A DNA stretch of 44,718 nucleotides from positions 1 through 44,718 of the forward strand of contig CACNGC010000011.1 in assembly GCA_902619805.1 (NCBI GenBank), written 5' to 3'. A program made the position numbers and the translations under genes. Source of the stretch: an uncultured SAR116 cluster alpha proteobacterium (GTDB lineage Bacteria; Pseudomonadota; Alphaproteobacteria; Puniceispirillales; Marisalimonadaceae). The notes under the pieces are model-generated. The model saw nothing but the letters and a program-made list of their open reading frames with translations, was not told the origin of the DNA and did not search any database. Shown here piece by piece: positions 26,107-34,523 of the stretch. The first letter of the stretch is position 1, and the number at the start of each line of letters is the position of its first letter.

Positions 26107-27281
26107 AATTCTTTATCTCTGAAAATTTTTTCTATCAAACCTCCGATCCCCTTTGGTGCATAAAGTGTCGTTAAAACAAATGTCAAGCCAAGAATTACTA
26201 CCCACCAATCAACCCAATTTAGAGTAAATATTCCAAAGTTAAAATTAGGAATTTGTCCACCAGTGAAAAAACTTGATGCAAGAGATACAAAAGCTGCTCC
26301 TATTACTGCACCATAAAGATACCCCCTTCCACCTATAGCCACCCAAACTGCCAGATAAATTGACGCAATTGGTGCTAGCTCTGCTGGATTTATAATTCCT
26401 GCTTGGGGATAGTAAAGAGCACCCGCTACTCCTGAAATAACTGCAGTTAGTACAAAGATAAACAATTTATAAGATTCTACTTTATAACCTAAAAATCTAA
26501 TTCTCGTTTCATTGTCTCTTATACCAGTAATAATATTTCCAAGTTTACTTTTAACTATTAAATTGCTAACATAATAAGTAGTTATTAATGCCAACCCACT
26601 TGCAACCAAAAACCAAATTGATAACTCTGCTTGTGAAAAACTTTCTAAGTTTGGTATATTTTGTAATCCTGAAAGCCCATTATTTCCCCTTAATCCACTA
26701 TCATTTTGAAATAAATATAAGGAAAGAGCCAATGTCATTGCTTGTGTTAATATTGATAAATAAACACCAGTAACTCTTGACCTAAACGCTAACCATCCAA
26801 AAACATAAGCTAATACGCCTGGTACCAAAAAAACAAGTAAAATGTGTATTAATAGCGAGTCAGCAAATAACCATATGCTGGGTATTTCAGCACCACCAAC
26901 TACACCAAAAATTTGTGTACCAACTGCTTCATTAATTTCTGTTTCAGTAAGGGGTAAAACATTATTTTTAGTAGAATCTATTACAATATTTTTTGTTCTT
27001 TCAAACATTAACCACATGCCAATCATGTATCCACCCAATCCAAAAAATGCAAAGTGTCCTAAGGAAAGTATTCCGCAATAGCCCCAAACTAAATCCATAG
27101 CTAATGCTACAATGCAGAGACATAATGTTTTTCCAAGGACTTTAGTAAAGCTTGTTGACACAAGATTTAGACCATAAGCCTCGCTTAATAAAATCATGCA
27201 AAGAGTTAAAAATAATATTATTGCAGATACCCAGAAAAAAGAAGATCTACTATTTAATTTTTGTAAATATGAACTTTTCAT
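26103..27281 (-). CDS. urtC: Urea ABC transporter permease UrtC
   Basis: A 392-aa LivM-type permease with about ten hydrophobic segments. GYCGILSLGHFAFFGLGGYM, SRVTGVYLSILTQAMTLAL and GNNGLSGL are diagnostic; the C-terminal half has VAIGGRGYLYGAVIGA. It forms the urea channel with UrtB in the inner membrane. A long polar loop lies near residues 90-125, as in other UrtC proteins. Two bases separate it from urtB. Confidence 0.95.
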   Translation of the reverse strand: MKSSYLQKLNSRSSFFWVSAIILFLTLCMILLSEAYGLNLVSTSFTKVLGKTLCLCIVALAMDLVWGYCGILSLGHFAFFGLGGYMIGMWLMFERTKNIVIDSTKNNVLPLTETEINEAVGTQIFGVVGGAEIPSIWLFADSLLIHILLVFLVPGVLAYVFGWLAFRSRVTGVYLSILTQAMTLALSLYLFQNDSGLRGNNGLSGLQNIPNLESFSQAELSIWFLVASGLALITTYYVSNLIVKSKLGNIITGIRDNETRIRFLGYKVESYKLFIFVLTAVISGVAGALYYPQAGIINPAELAPIASIYLAVWVAIGGRGYLYGAVIGAAFVSLASSFFTGGQIPNFNFGIFTLNWVDWWVVILGLTFVLTTLYAPKGIGGLIEKIFRDKEL

Positions 27282-27283
27282 TA

Positions 27284-29302
27284 TTAATCCTCTGCAGCTC
27301 TGCCTTTTAGTGCAATTATGCCTTTAGGCCTGAATTGAATAAAAAGTATAATGAAAATTATCATGTAAGTTTGCGCAGCCAAGGTATTTGAAGGGTTAAA
27401 CCACTCAATTAATTTTTGGAGCATACCTATCATAGTTGCACCAGCTAAAGTTCCCCAAATATTACCTACACCACCTACCACAACCGTCATAAAACTTTGT
27501 ACAATATAATCTGAACCTAACTCAGACGTAACCTTTGAAAATAAACCAATTGCAACACCCGCAATTCCAGCAATCCCAGATCCAAATCCAAAGGTAAGCA
27601 TGTTTATTCTATCTGGATTGATACCCATGCTAGACGCCATCATTGGATTTTGTGTAACGGCTTTCGTTTCTAAACCAAGTCTAGTTTTATTCATAACTAT
27701 TAAAAGCAAAATTAAAAAAATTATACCTAATGCAAATATAGCAATTCTGATAAGACTTATAGATAAAACATCATTCACAACAAGTGCTCCATCAAGCCAT
27801 TCTGGAGAGGTAAGAGGTCTTGCTTGAGTTCCAAAAATATTTTTAGCTATTTGCTGTAAAGCGATACTAACTCCAAAAGTTGCCAAGAGTGTGTCTAATG
27901 GGTTTTTGTAAAGGTGCCTGATCACTAACCTTTCTAAAGTGACACCAGCAAAAAAAGTTACAAAAAAAGCTAATGGAAAAGCTATTATTAAAGAAACTGT
28001 GTGATTAGGGATAAATAATTGTACTACATAGCCAGTGTAAGCGCCCATCATTATGAATTCTCCATGTGCCATATTTATAACTCTCATAACTCCAAATGTT
28101 ATTGCGAGACCAATAGCACCTAAGAAATAAATAGATGCTAGACTTAAACCATCCAAAATTAGGTCTAAATATTTATAAAAATTAACTTTGTAATTTGTAT
28201 TATTAAATATTTTTTTGGCTATGTTGATTACTTCGCCAGACTTTTCTTCGTAAACAGCATAAAAAAAATGTTTTTTTATTATTTCGTTAATTTCTTCCGT
28301 TGTTTTCAATGGAAGAGCCTTATTAGATTTTACAAGTAAATTGTAAGTTTTAATTCTTTCTTCATCAGTAATTAACTTACCTACAGGAACACCTTCAATT
28401 TTTCCTTTAATGATATTTTGCTCTAATATTTCATCTCTTCTTGATGGTGAAATGAAATCTTTTAAAAATTTTGCTTTAATTAAAAGTTCTATAGCATCTT
28501 GTTTTGAAATTTCTGGTTTTCTATTAAAATTAAAAATTGGTTTTGAACTTGAGCCGTCCATATTTTTAATTGTTTCTTCAGGGACAATTATTCTTGCTAA
28601 GTTTGGTAAATTAGGTTTTACATCTCCAACATAAACTTTAGAACGTAATAAAGACGCAATAACCCCTCTTGCTTCAATACTTAGGTTTCCTCTTAATGTA
28701 TTCAGTGAAGCAATTTTATCTTTAACTGAGGTACTATATTTAATTGTTCCAAAAACTAATAATTCTGACATTCTTTTTTTTATTTTAGAGTCAGTTTCTT
28801 TTTCTATCGTGTTTTTAAGTGGCTTTAAATATTTTGGATTAAAATTTCTAGCAAGTGTTTCAAGACTTTTTGATCTAGTATTCGCATCTTTGCTTTGCAG
28901 TTGAAATCCAATAAGGGCATTTGAAATTTTTGATCTAACACCACTATTTGGTTTTATACTTTTAAATTCTTTTTTTTTGAAATATCCAAGATTTTTATTA
29001 TTTGAAAATTGTATTAGCTCATAACCTAATTCATTTTTTTGTTTTAAAGTCGCAATAACTTTTGTTTTTTTTGTAAATATGAGTTTTTTGCTTTTCCAAA
29101 ATTTTAAAAATTCTTCAACTTTTGAAAAGTTTGAATTAAGTAACTTTTCTATTACTGGTTCGACAGTTTTCGAAGAACTTTTAGTTATCAATTTAAAATT
29201 ATCAGTCAAGACTTTTTCGAATTCTGATTCAGATGATAAAGCTGAATTCGAAAAAAACAGTATAATTAAAAGTTTAGGTATAATTCTAAAAAAAAATTTC
29301 AT
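27284..29302 (-). CDS. urtB: Urea ABC transporter permease UrtB with long N-terminal domain
   Basis: A 672-aa protein in two parts. Residues about 380-665 are a LivH-type permease (ITFGVMRVINMAHGEFIMMGAYTG, FGVSIALQQIAKNIFGTQARPL, VVVGGVGNIWGTLAGATM). Residues 1-25 form a signal peptide (MKFFFRIIPKLLIILFF), and about 25-375 is a soluble, charged, probably periplasmic domain with repeated helices and a strongly Lys-rich composition. Bacterial UrtB often has such a domain but the one here looks unusually long. No good ribosome site precedes the ATG; a hairpin ends 10 bases upstream. Confidence 0.93.
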   Translation of the reverse strand: MKFFFRIIPKLLIILFFSNSALSSESEFEKVLTDNFKLITKSSSKTVEPVIEKLLNSNFSKVEEFLKFWKSKKLIFTKKTKVIATLKQKNELGYELIQFSNNKNLGYFKKKEFKSIKPNSGVRSKISNALIGFQLQSKDANTRSKSLETLARNFNPKYLKPLKNTIEKETDSKIKKRMSELLVFGTIKYSTSVKDKIASLNTLRGNLSIEARGVIASLLRSKVYVGDVKPNLPNLARIIVPEETIKNMDGSSSKPIFNFNRKPEISKQDAIELLIKAKFLKDFISPSRRDEILEQNIIKGKIEGVPVGKLITDEERIKTYNLLVKSNKALPLKTTEEINEIIKKHFFYAVYEEKSGEVINIAKKIFNNTNYKVNFYKYLDLILDGLSLASIYFLGAIGLAITFGVMRVINMAHGEFIMMGAYTGYVVQLFIPNHTVSLIIAFPLAFFVTFFAGVTLERLVIRHLYKNPLDTLLATFGVSIALQQIAKNIFGTQARPLTSPEWLDGALVVNDVLSISLIRIAIFALGIIFLILLLIVMNKTRLGLETKAVTQNPMMASSMGINPDRINMLTFGFGSGIAGIAGVAIGLFSKVTSELGSDYIVQSFMTVVVGGVGNIWGTLAGATMIGMLQKLIEWFNPSNTLAAQTYMIIFIILFIQFRPKGIIALKGRAAED

Positions 29303-29312
29303 ATTGCAAATA

Positions 29313-29343
29313 ACTACAGAGCCTTATTATTCAGCTCTGTAGT
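29313..29343 (-). promoter_or_regulatory. Hairpin between urtA and urtB
   Basis: ACTACAGAGC and GCTCTGTAGT pair perfectly over 10 bp around an 11-base loop. On the minus strand the stem is followed by TTATTTG, a weak T-rich tail, and then the urtB ATG. Such stem-loops after binding-protein genes often act as partial terminators or as mRNA 3' stabilisers that let the binding protein be made in excess. Confidence 0.55.
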
Positions 29344-29365
29344 ATGTGATTTCCAATTTTATATA

Positions 29366-30652
29366 TCAATAATTAGATTTAATTTGTACGCATGTTTTGG
29401 TATTTTTATTATACATACCACATCCCATAGATTTCCAATCAGACATAAGTGGTTTGGATTCAGCAAGGAAATCAGTCCACGCATCACCTGGCACTTCTTC
29501 TGTCTGACTTATGATATCAAACTGACCGTCTGCCTTTATTTCACCTATAAGAACTGGTTTTGATAAATGATGATTTGGTAACATTTCTGCTGTACCGCCT
29601 GTCAAATTTGGTACTTTTATGCCATACATTGCTTTTCTAACAGCATCTACATCTGTAGAACCTGCTTTTTCAACTGCTTTTACATACATTTCAAAACCAA
29701 TAACATGTGCTTCCATAGGATCATTTGTTACTCTTTTATCACCCATTTTAGCCTTCCACTTTTTGATGAATTTGGTATTCAAATCAGATTCTGCAGATTG
29801 AAAATAATTCCATGCTGCTAAGTGTCCAACCAAGTTTTTTGTGTCTAGACCAGAGAGTTCTTCTTCACCAACAGAAAACGCTACTACTGGTATATCGTCA
29901 GCTTTAATTCCAGCTGCAGCTAATTCCTTGTAAAATCCTATATTAGCATCACCATTGATGGTTGAAATAACTCCAACTTTTTTTCCATCTGCACCTAATG
30001 CTACAACGTCACCAACAATTTTGGACCAGTCTGAGTGACCAAATGGAGTATAATTTACAAATATATCTGACTCAGGTATACCTTTATCAATAAGATATTG
30101 TTTTAAAATTTTATTTGTAGTTCTTGGATAAACGTAATCAGTTCCAAGAAGTGCAAATTTCTTAACGCCTAATTCATCTAAGTAATAATCAGTTGCGGGT
30201 ATTGCTTGTTGGTTTGGTGCTGCACCAGTATAAAAAACATTTTTAGAGCTTTCTTCTCCTTCATACTGAACTGGATAAAATAATAGTCCGTTTAATTCTT
30301 CAATGACTGGTAATACTGATTTCCTAGATACTGATGTCCAACAACCAAACATAACATCGACTTTGGATACTGTTAATAATTCTCTTGCTTTTTCAGCAAA
30401 TAATGGCCAATTAGATGCAGGGTCAACAACAACAGGTTCTAATTTTTTTCCAAGAATTCCACCTTTTTTATTTTGTTCTTCAATTAACATCAACATTGTA
30501 TCTTTCAATGTGGTTTCTGAAATTGCCATTGTACCTGACAATGAATGAAGAATTCCAACTTTAATTGTTCCATGTCCGTCGGCTATAACCTTACTGCTGA
30601 ACATTAGCATAAAGATTACAAACATAGTTTTAATAGTAAATTTAGATATCAT
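29366..30652 (-). CDS. urtA: Urea ABC transporter substrate-binding protein UrtA
   Basis: A 428-aa periplasmic binding protein of the Leu/Ile/Val type. Signal peptide at 1-25 (MISKFTIKTMFVIFMLMFSS, cleavage after VIA). IKVGILHSLSGTMAISETTLKD, VFYTGAAPNQQAIPA, FALLGTDYVYPRTTNKIL and DPMEAHVIGFEMY are diagnostic of UrtA. It binds urea (and perhaps short amides) with high affinity and feeds UrtBC. AGGAG sits 6 bases upstream of the ATG. It is the first gene of the 12-gene operon and has its own strong promoter upstream. Confidence 0.96.
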   Translation of the reverse strand: MISKFTIKTMFVIFMLMFSSKVIADGHGTIKVGILHSLSGTMAISETTLKDTMLMLIEEQNKKGGILGKKLEPVVVDPASNWPLFAEKARELLTVSKVDVMFGCWTSVSRKSVLPVIEELNGLLFYPVQYEGEESSKNVFYTGAAPNQQAIPATDYYLDELGVKKFALLGTDYVYPRTTNKILKQYLIDKGIPESDIFVNYTPFGHSDWSKIVGDVVALGADGKKVGVISTINGDANIGFYKELAAAGIKADDIPVVAFSVGEEELSGLDTKNLVGHLAAWNYFQSAESDLNTKFIKKWKAKMGDKRVTNDPMEAHVIGFEMYVKAVEKAGSTDVDAVRKAMYGIKVPNLTGGTAEMLPNHHLSKPVLIGEIKADGQFDIISQTEEVPGDAWTDFLAESKPLMSDWKSMGCGMYNKNTKTCVQIKSNY

Positions 30653-30673
30653 AAATTTCTCCTAAGTTTAAAT

Positions 30674-30702
30674 TTTATATGATATGCACTCTTGTCATGC
30701 AA
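30674..30702 (-). promoter_or_regulatory. Promoter of the urt-ure operon
   Basis: On the minus strand, -35 TTGCAT (30697-30702), a spacer of exactly 17 bases and -10 TATAAA (30674-30679) form a good sigma-70-type promoter. The transcript would have a leader of about 15 bases ending in the AGGAG site of urtA. Identified by motif only. Confidence 0.55.
30685..30701. promoter_or_regulatory. NtrC-like 17-bp inverted repeat TGCAC-N7-ATGCA
   Basis: TGCACTCTTGTCATGCA has TGCA at both ends with the 17-bp geometry of the enteric NtrC site (TGCACC-N4-TGGTGCA); outer bases match well, inner ones do not. It lies inside the urtA promoter, covering the -35 and most of the spacer. A bound protein would compete with RNA polymerase, so repression, or activation from a different site class, must be considered. 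Confidence 0.4.
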
Positions 30703-30803
30703 ATATTACAAAACTTAAATTGTTCAAAATTTAATTAATAATAGTTTAAAAATTAGCCACTTATAATGTAAAAAAAGATATATGATTAAAATCTATTCAA
30801 TAA

Positions 30804-30820
30804 AGTATCAGAAAGATACT
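30804..30820 (-). terminator. Possible terminator of the MBL hydrolase gene
   Basis: AGTATC and GATACT form a 6-bp stem around a 5-base loop, 25 bases beyond the stop of the MBL gene in its reading direction, followed by TTTATTG. The stem is short and AT-rich, so termination may be partial. Confidence 0.3.
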
Positions 30821-30844
30821 AGAATCAGATTGTAAAAGTCCGAA

Positions 30845-31858
30845 TCAATTTTGAAAATAATGAACGGTTCCGCGATCATCAACTTCACTTTTTGCTTGAT
30901 TAGTTACGTCTAAATGGATTAGGTGAGCTCTTGCTTCTCCGATAGCAAAATGCATTTGTTCATCCCCAATTTTTCTATCAAAAATAATTTCTATAGAATC
31001 CATAATAGTTATATCTTTCTCATTAAGGGCATCTAATATTAAACTTAATCTATGATTATGATGTTTAATTAAGTCTTTGGCTCGTTGATCACCATTTGTA
31101 AATGGCCAATCATGACACGGAAATACTTTTGTATCTGTTTCCATGGTTGATATTTCATTAAGATATTTAAAATAACCACCTAATCTATCATCTAGTGGAT
31201 CAAAAAAATTATCAGAAATGTTTGGTGAAATCCTAGGCAACAAAAAATCTCCTGAAAGATATAATTTTCTTTTATAATCCATCAAAGAAATATGTTCAGG
31301 TGAGTGACCAGAGTCTGTTCTAGCTATCCATAATCCATCATTGGACTCAACTTCGTATCCAGCTTTAATGATTTCAAAATCAGGTAGCTCATATACTCTA
31401 TTTTTATATAGTCTTGTTGCTGGGCCCTTAGCAAGAATATCTTCCTCACTCATTCCAGCTCTTACAAAAACATTACGAAAAATTTTTGCATATTCATCAT
31501 CTGGCATTGATCTAAAAGTATTAGCAGTGAATAATTCTTTTGCTGTTGTATAACATTTAATATCTAATTTTTTTTGAAGCCAACCTGCCATTCCAATATG
31601 ATCAGGGTGATAATGTGTAATCAACAAACCTGCAAATTTTTTAGATTTTAATGGACCATTTATAAGTGCTTCCCAATGTTCTTCAGAATGTTCAGATTTT
31701 AGGCCAGCATCTAAAATTAATAGTCCCTTTGGAGTATCCATTAAAAATAAATTTACATGGTTTAATCTAAAAGGAAGCTCAAAATGTACCCAATATAAAT
31801 CAGAAGCTATTTGAGTTAATTCACCAAATTTAGGTTTATCAATTTCTAGTTTCGACAT
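30845..31858 (-). CDS. Metallo-beta-lactamase-fold hydrolase
   Basis: A 337-aa MBL-fold protein. The zinc motif HYHPDH gives His82, His84, Asp86 and His87; a further His in DSGHSPEHISL and Asp in LSGDFLLPRISPN extend the metal site; the C-terminal winged part (FPCHDWPF and onward) resembles the domain often found in lactonases or glyoxalase II relatives. It hydrolyses an ester, lactone or thioester in the cytoplasm; substrate unknown. It precedes urtA by 192 bases on the same strand but is unlikely to be in the urea operon, given the separate promoter. Confidence 0.82.
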   Translation of the reverse strand: MSKLEIDKPKFGELTQIASDLYWVHFELPFRLNHVNLFLMDTPKGLLILDAGLKSEHSEEHWEALINGPLKSKKFAGLLITHYHPDHIGMAGWLQKKLDIKCYTTAKELFTANTFRSMPDDEYAKIFRNVFVRAGMSEEDILAKGPATRLYKNRVYELPDFEIIKAGYEVESNDGLWIARTDSGHSPEHISLMDYKRKLYLSGDFLLPRISPNISDNFFDPLDDRLGGYFKYLNEISTMETDTKVFPCHDWPFTNGDQRAKDLIKHHNHRLSLILDALNEKDITIMDSIEIIFDRKIGDEQMHFAIGEARAHLIHLDVTNQAKSEVDDRGTVHYFQN

Positions 31859-32027
31859 TTATTGCTCGTCATGAATTATCGTGGTAATTTTTATTCAAGA
31901 TGTTAAGAATATACATTAAATCTAAATTAGATCTAGCAAATCTAAAATAAAATTTAAAAAATGATAATATAAGATTTTTAAAGTATATTTTTTACTATTA
32001 AAAAGATTAAACATTAAGAGATACATT

Positions 32028-33245
32028 ATGAAAAATTCATTAGACGGAATAAAGGTATTAGATCTAACAAGAGTTTTAGCGGGACCTTATTGTACCCAAA
32101 TGCTTGGTGATCTTGGTGCAGAGATAATAAAAATTGAAAGGCCAGGAGGAGGGGATGATACCAGAGGATTTGCTCCACCATTTGTAAAAGATGAAAACGG
32201 AGAAGAGACGGATTTAAGTGCGTATTATTGTGGAGCAAACAGGAATAAAAAATCAATAACTGTCAATCTTAGTAAAAAAGAAGGGCAGGATTTAATAAAG
32301 AAACTACTTAAAGATTGTGACATATTAGTAGAAAATTTTAAAACAGGTACATTAGAGAAGTATGGACTTGGTTATAATGATTTAAAGATCGAGTTTCCTA
32401 GATTAATTTATTGTTCTATTACAGGTTTTGGACAGACTGGTCCTTATGCATCTAGACCAGGCTATGATGGTTTAATTCAAGCAATGGGTGGCGTCATGGC
32501 TCTTACTGGAGAACCTAATGGGGAGCCAATGAAAGTTGGAGTTCCTATTGGAGACTTGATGGCAGGAATGTTTGCATCAGTAGGAATTCTTGCAGCTGTT
32601 AGACATCAAATTAAAACTGGAGAAGGTCAATTTATTGATATTGGTATGTTAGATACACATGTTGCATGGCTTGCTAATCAAGGAATGAATTATTTGTCTA
32701 CAGACAAAAACCCTGAAAGACTTGGCAATCAGCATCCTAATATTGTTCCTTATCAAGTCATGCCTACATCTGATGGATATATTGTACTTTCAGTTGGAAA
32801 TGACCCAACTTTTGAGAGATTTTGTAAATTAGCTGGCGAAGAAAAGTTAATTAATGATCCAAAATTCAAAACTAATGCGGACAGAGTATCAAACAGAGAA
32901 TTTGTTACTACTGTTTTAAACGAAATTACCAAGAAACGCACATCCGAGTGGTGGCTAAAAGAGTTAGAGAAAGAAAAAATTGGATGTGGTCCAATTAATA
33001 CATTAAGTCAAGTTTTCTCAGACCCGCATGTTAAGGCTAGAGAAATGATAGTGAACATGGATCATAAAAAAACAGGCAAATCGCCTCTAAAATTAATTGC
33101 AAACCCAATTAAAATGCATGAAACGCCACCAAGTTATAGAATGCCACCTCCATTACTTGGAGAGCATACAGATGAAATTTTATCAAAAAAAATTGGTCTC
33201 AGTGAAGCAGAGATAAAAAATCTAAAAGATAATGAGATCATTTAA
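32028..33245 (+). CDS. CoA transferase, CaiB/BaiF family (family III)
   Basis: A 405-aa full-length member. LDLTRVLAGPYCTQMLGDLG (11-30), IKIERPGGGDDTRGFAPPF, VENFKTGTLEKYGLGY, GFGQTGPYASRPGYD and the catalytic Asp176 (PIGDLMAGM) are all present. Such enzymes move CoA between carboxylic acids, e.g. formyl, succinyl, carnitine or bile acids. The acid activated here is not known; acyl-CoA dehydrogenases, crotonase and thiolase lie 5-9 kb away. An AAGAGA site precedes the ATG; the MFS gene follows after 21 bases. Confidence 0.9.
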   Translation: MKNSLDGIKVLDLTRVLAGPYCTQMLGDLGAEIIKIERPGGGDDTRGFAPPFVKDENGEETDLSAYYCGANRNKKSITVNLSKKEGQDLIKKLLKDCDILVENFKTGTLEKYGLGYNDLKIEFPRLIYCSITGFGQTGPYASRPGYDGLIQAMGGVMALTGEPNGEPMKVGVPIGDLMAGMFASVGILAAVRHQIKTGEGQFIDIGMLDTHVAWLANQGMNYLSTDKNPERLGNQHPNIVPYQVMPTSDGYIVLSVGNDPTFERFCKLAGEEKLINDPKFKTNADRVSNREFVTTVLNEITKKRTSEWWLKELEKEKIGCGPINTLSQVFSDPHVKAREMIVNMDHKKTGKSPLKLIANPIKMHETPPSYRMPPPLLGEHTDEILSKKIGLSEAEIKNLKDNEII

Positions 33246-33266
33246 CAAATTATTCTGAAAGTAATT

Positions 33267-34508
33267 ATGGCTCGGACACAAAACAAAAGTCTCATTTCTG
33301 ATATTGAGTATGATAGTCTAAGGTCTTGGATTAGATTAATTCTTTTATTTATTGTTGGTGTTGTAGGTACTGTAGGTATGTGGTCAGTTGTAGTTGTAAT
33401 GCCCGCATTAGAAACTGAATTTGCCATTGATAGAGGTAAGGCAAGTTTGCTTTATGCTACTACTATGGTTGGTTTTGGATTAGGTAATTTTTTAATTGGA
33501 AAAGTAATAGATAAATTTGGGCTTAAATTTCCAATTATTGTTGCAGTAATTCTTCTTTCATCATCCTATTTAATAGCAATGATTTCCAATCAATTTTGGC
33601 ATCTATTAGTTTTACAAGTTTTTATGGGGACAGCTGCATCAACTTTTTTTGGTCCCTCTATGGCGGATATTGGAAATTTTTTTGAAAAACATAGAGGACT
33701 AGCAGTAGCCATAGTTGCTAGCGCTAATTACGTGGCAGGTGGTTTGTGGCCACTCTTTATTAGTCATCTGCTAGAGTTTAGCAACTGGAAAGAAGTCTAT
33801 TTTTATATTGCGATAATCTGTTTGGTAATCATCTTTCCAATTTCATTAATATTGAAAAATAATATTGTTACTTCAAACAACCAAGATATTAATTTGAATA
33901 ATGAAAATAACACTATTAAGAATCTATCACCTAAAACTTTACAAACTTTGTTAGTATTAGCTGGAATTGGTTGTTGTCTTGCGATGGCAATGCCTCAAGT
34001 TCATATTGTTGCTTTATGTGTTGAGAGAGGCTTTGGTCTAACTGTTGGAGCTCAAATCTTATCTGTAATGCTATTGTCTGGAATGATAAGTAGGATTGGT
34101 TTTGGATTTTTATCTGACAAAATTGGTCCAATATATACCATTTTCATTGGATCATTATTACAAATGTTGTCTTTAGTTTTCTTCTTACCATTTGACAGTC
34201 AGTTGTCACTATTCATTGTGTCTTTGATGTTTGGTTTATCTCAAGGTGGGATTGTCCCAGCATATGCAATGATAGTTAGAAAATATCTCCCAATTGAAGA
34301 AGTTGGAGAAAGAGTAGGTTTGGTTATAATGGCAACTATCGTAGGTATGGGGTTAGGTGGTTGGATGTCTGGAGAAATATTTGATCTTACTCAATCTTAT
34401 AAACTTGCATTTGTTAATGGAATTTTTTGGAATTTTACAAATCTACTTATTGTAACCTTTATTATGTGGAAAGTTTATTTCCAAAAAGATAGGTTTATTT
34501 ATAGTTAG
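33267..34508 (+). CDS. MFS transporter (monocarboxylate/oxalate-type)
   Basis: A 413-aa protein with about twelve hydrophobic segments. SVVVVMPALETEFAIDRGKAS followed by GNFLIGKVIDKFGLKFPI in the first half, and SRIGFGFLSDKIGPIYTIFI in the second, are MFS loop motifs; the overall pattern is nearest to OFA/monocarboxylate carriers. It may import the acid that the CaiB/BaiF enzyme 21 bases upstream activates (inference). A polar loop near residues 195-220 separates the halves. Confidence 0.8.
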   Translation: MARTQNKSLISDIEYDSLRSWIRLILLFIVGVVGTVGMWSVVVVMPALETEFAIDRGKASLLYATTMVGFGLGNFLIGKVIDKFGLKFPIIVAVILLSSSYLIAMISNQFWHLLVLQVFMGTAASTFFGPSMADIGNFFEKHRGLAVAIVASANYVAGGLWPLFISHLLEFSNWKEVYFYIAIICLVIIFPISLILKNNIVTSNNQDINLNNENNTIKNLSPKTLQTLLVLAGIGCCLAMAMPQVHIVALCVERGFGLTVGAQILSVMLLSGMISRIGFGFLSDKIGPIYTIFIGSLLQMLSLVFFLPFDSQLSLFIVSLMFGLSQGGIVPAYAMIVRKYLPIEEVGERVGLVIMATIVGMGLGGWMSGEIFDLTQSYKLAFVNGIFWNFTNLLIVTFIMWKVYFQKDRFIYS

Positions 34509-34523
34509 CTTAAGAGTTATTAG

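Noticed and set aside
30744-30760. Possible sigma-54 promoter (GTGGCTAATTTTTAAAC on the minus strand) upstream of urtA
   Set aside because: It has a -24-like GG but no -12 GC at the right distance, and a good sigma-70-type promoter lies closer to the gene.
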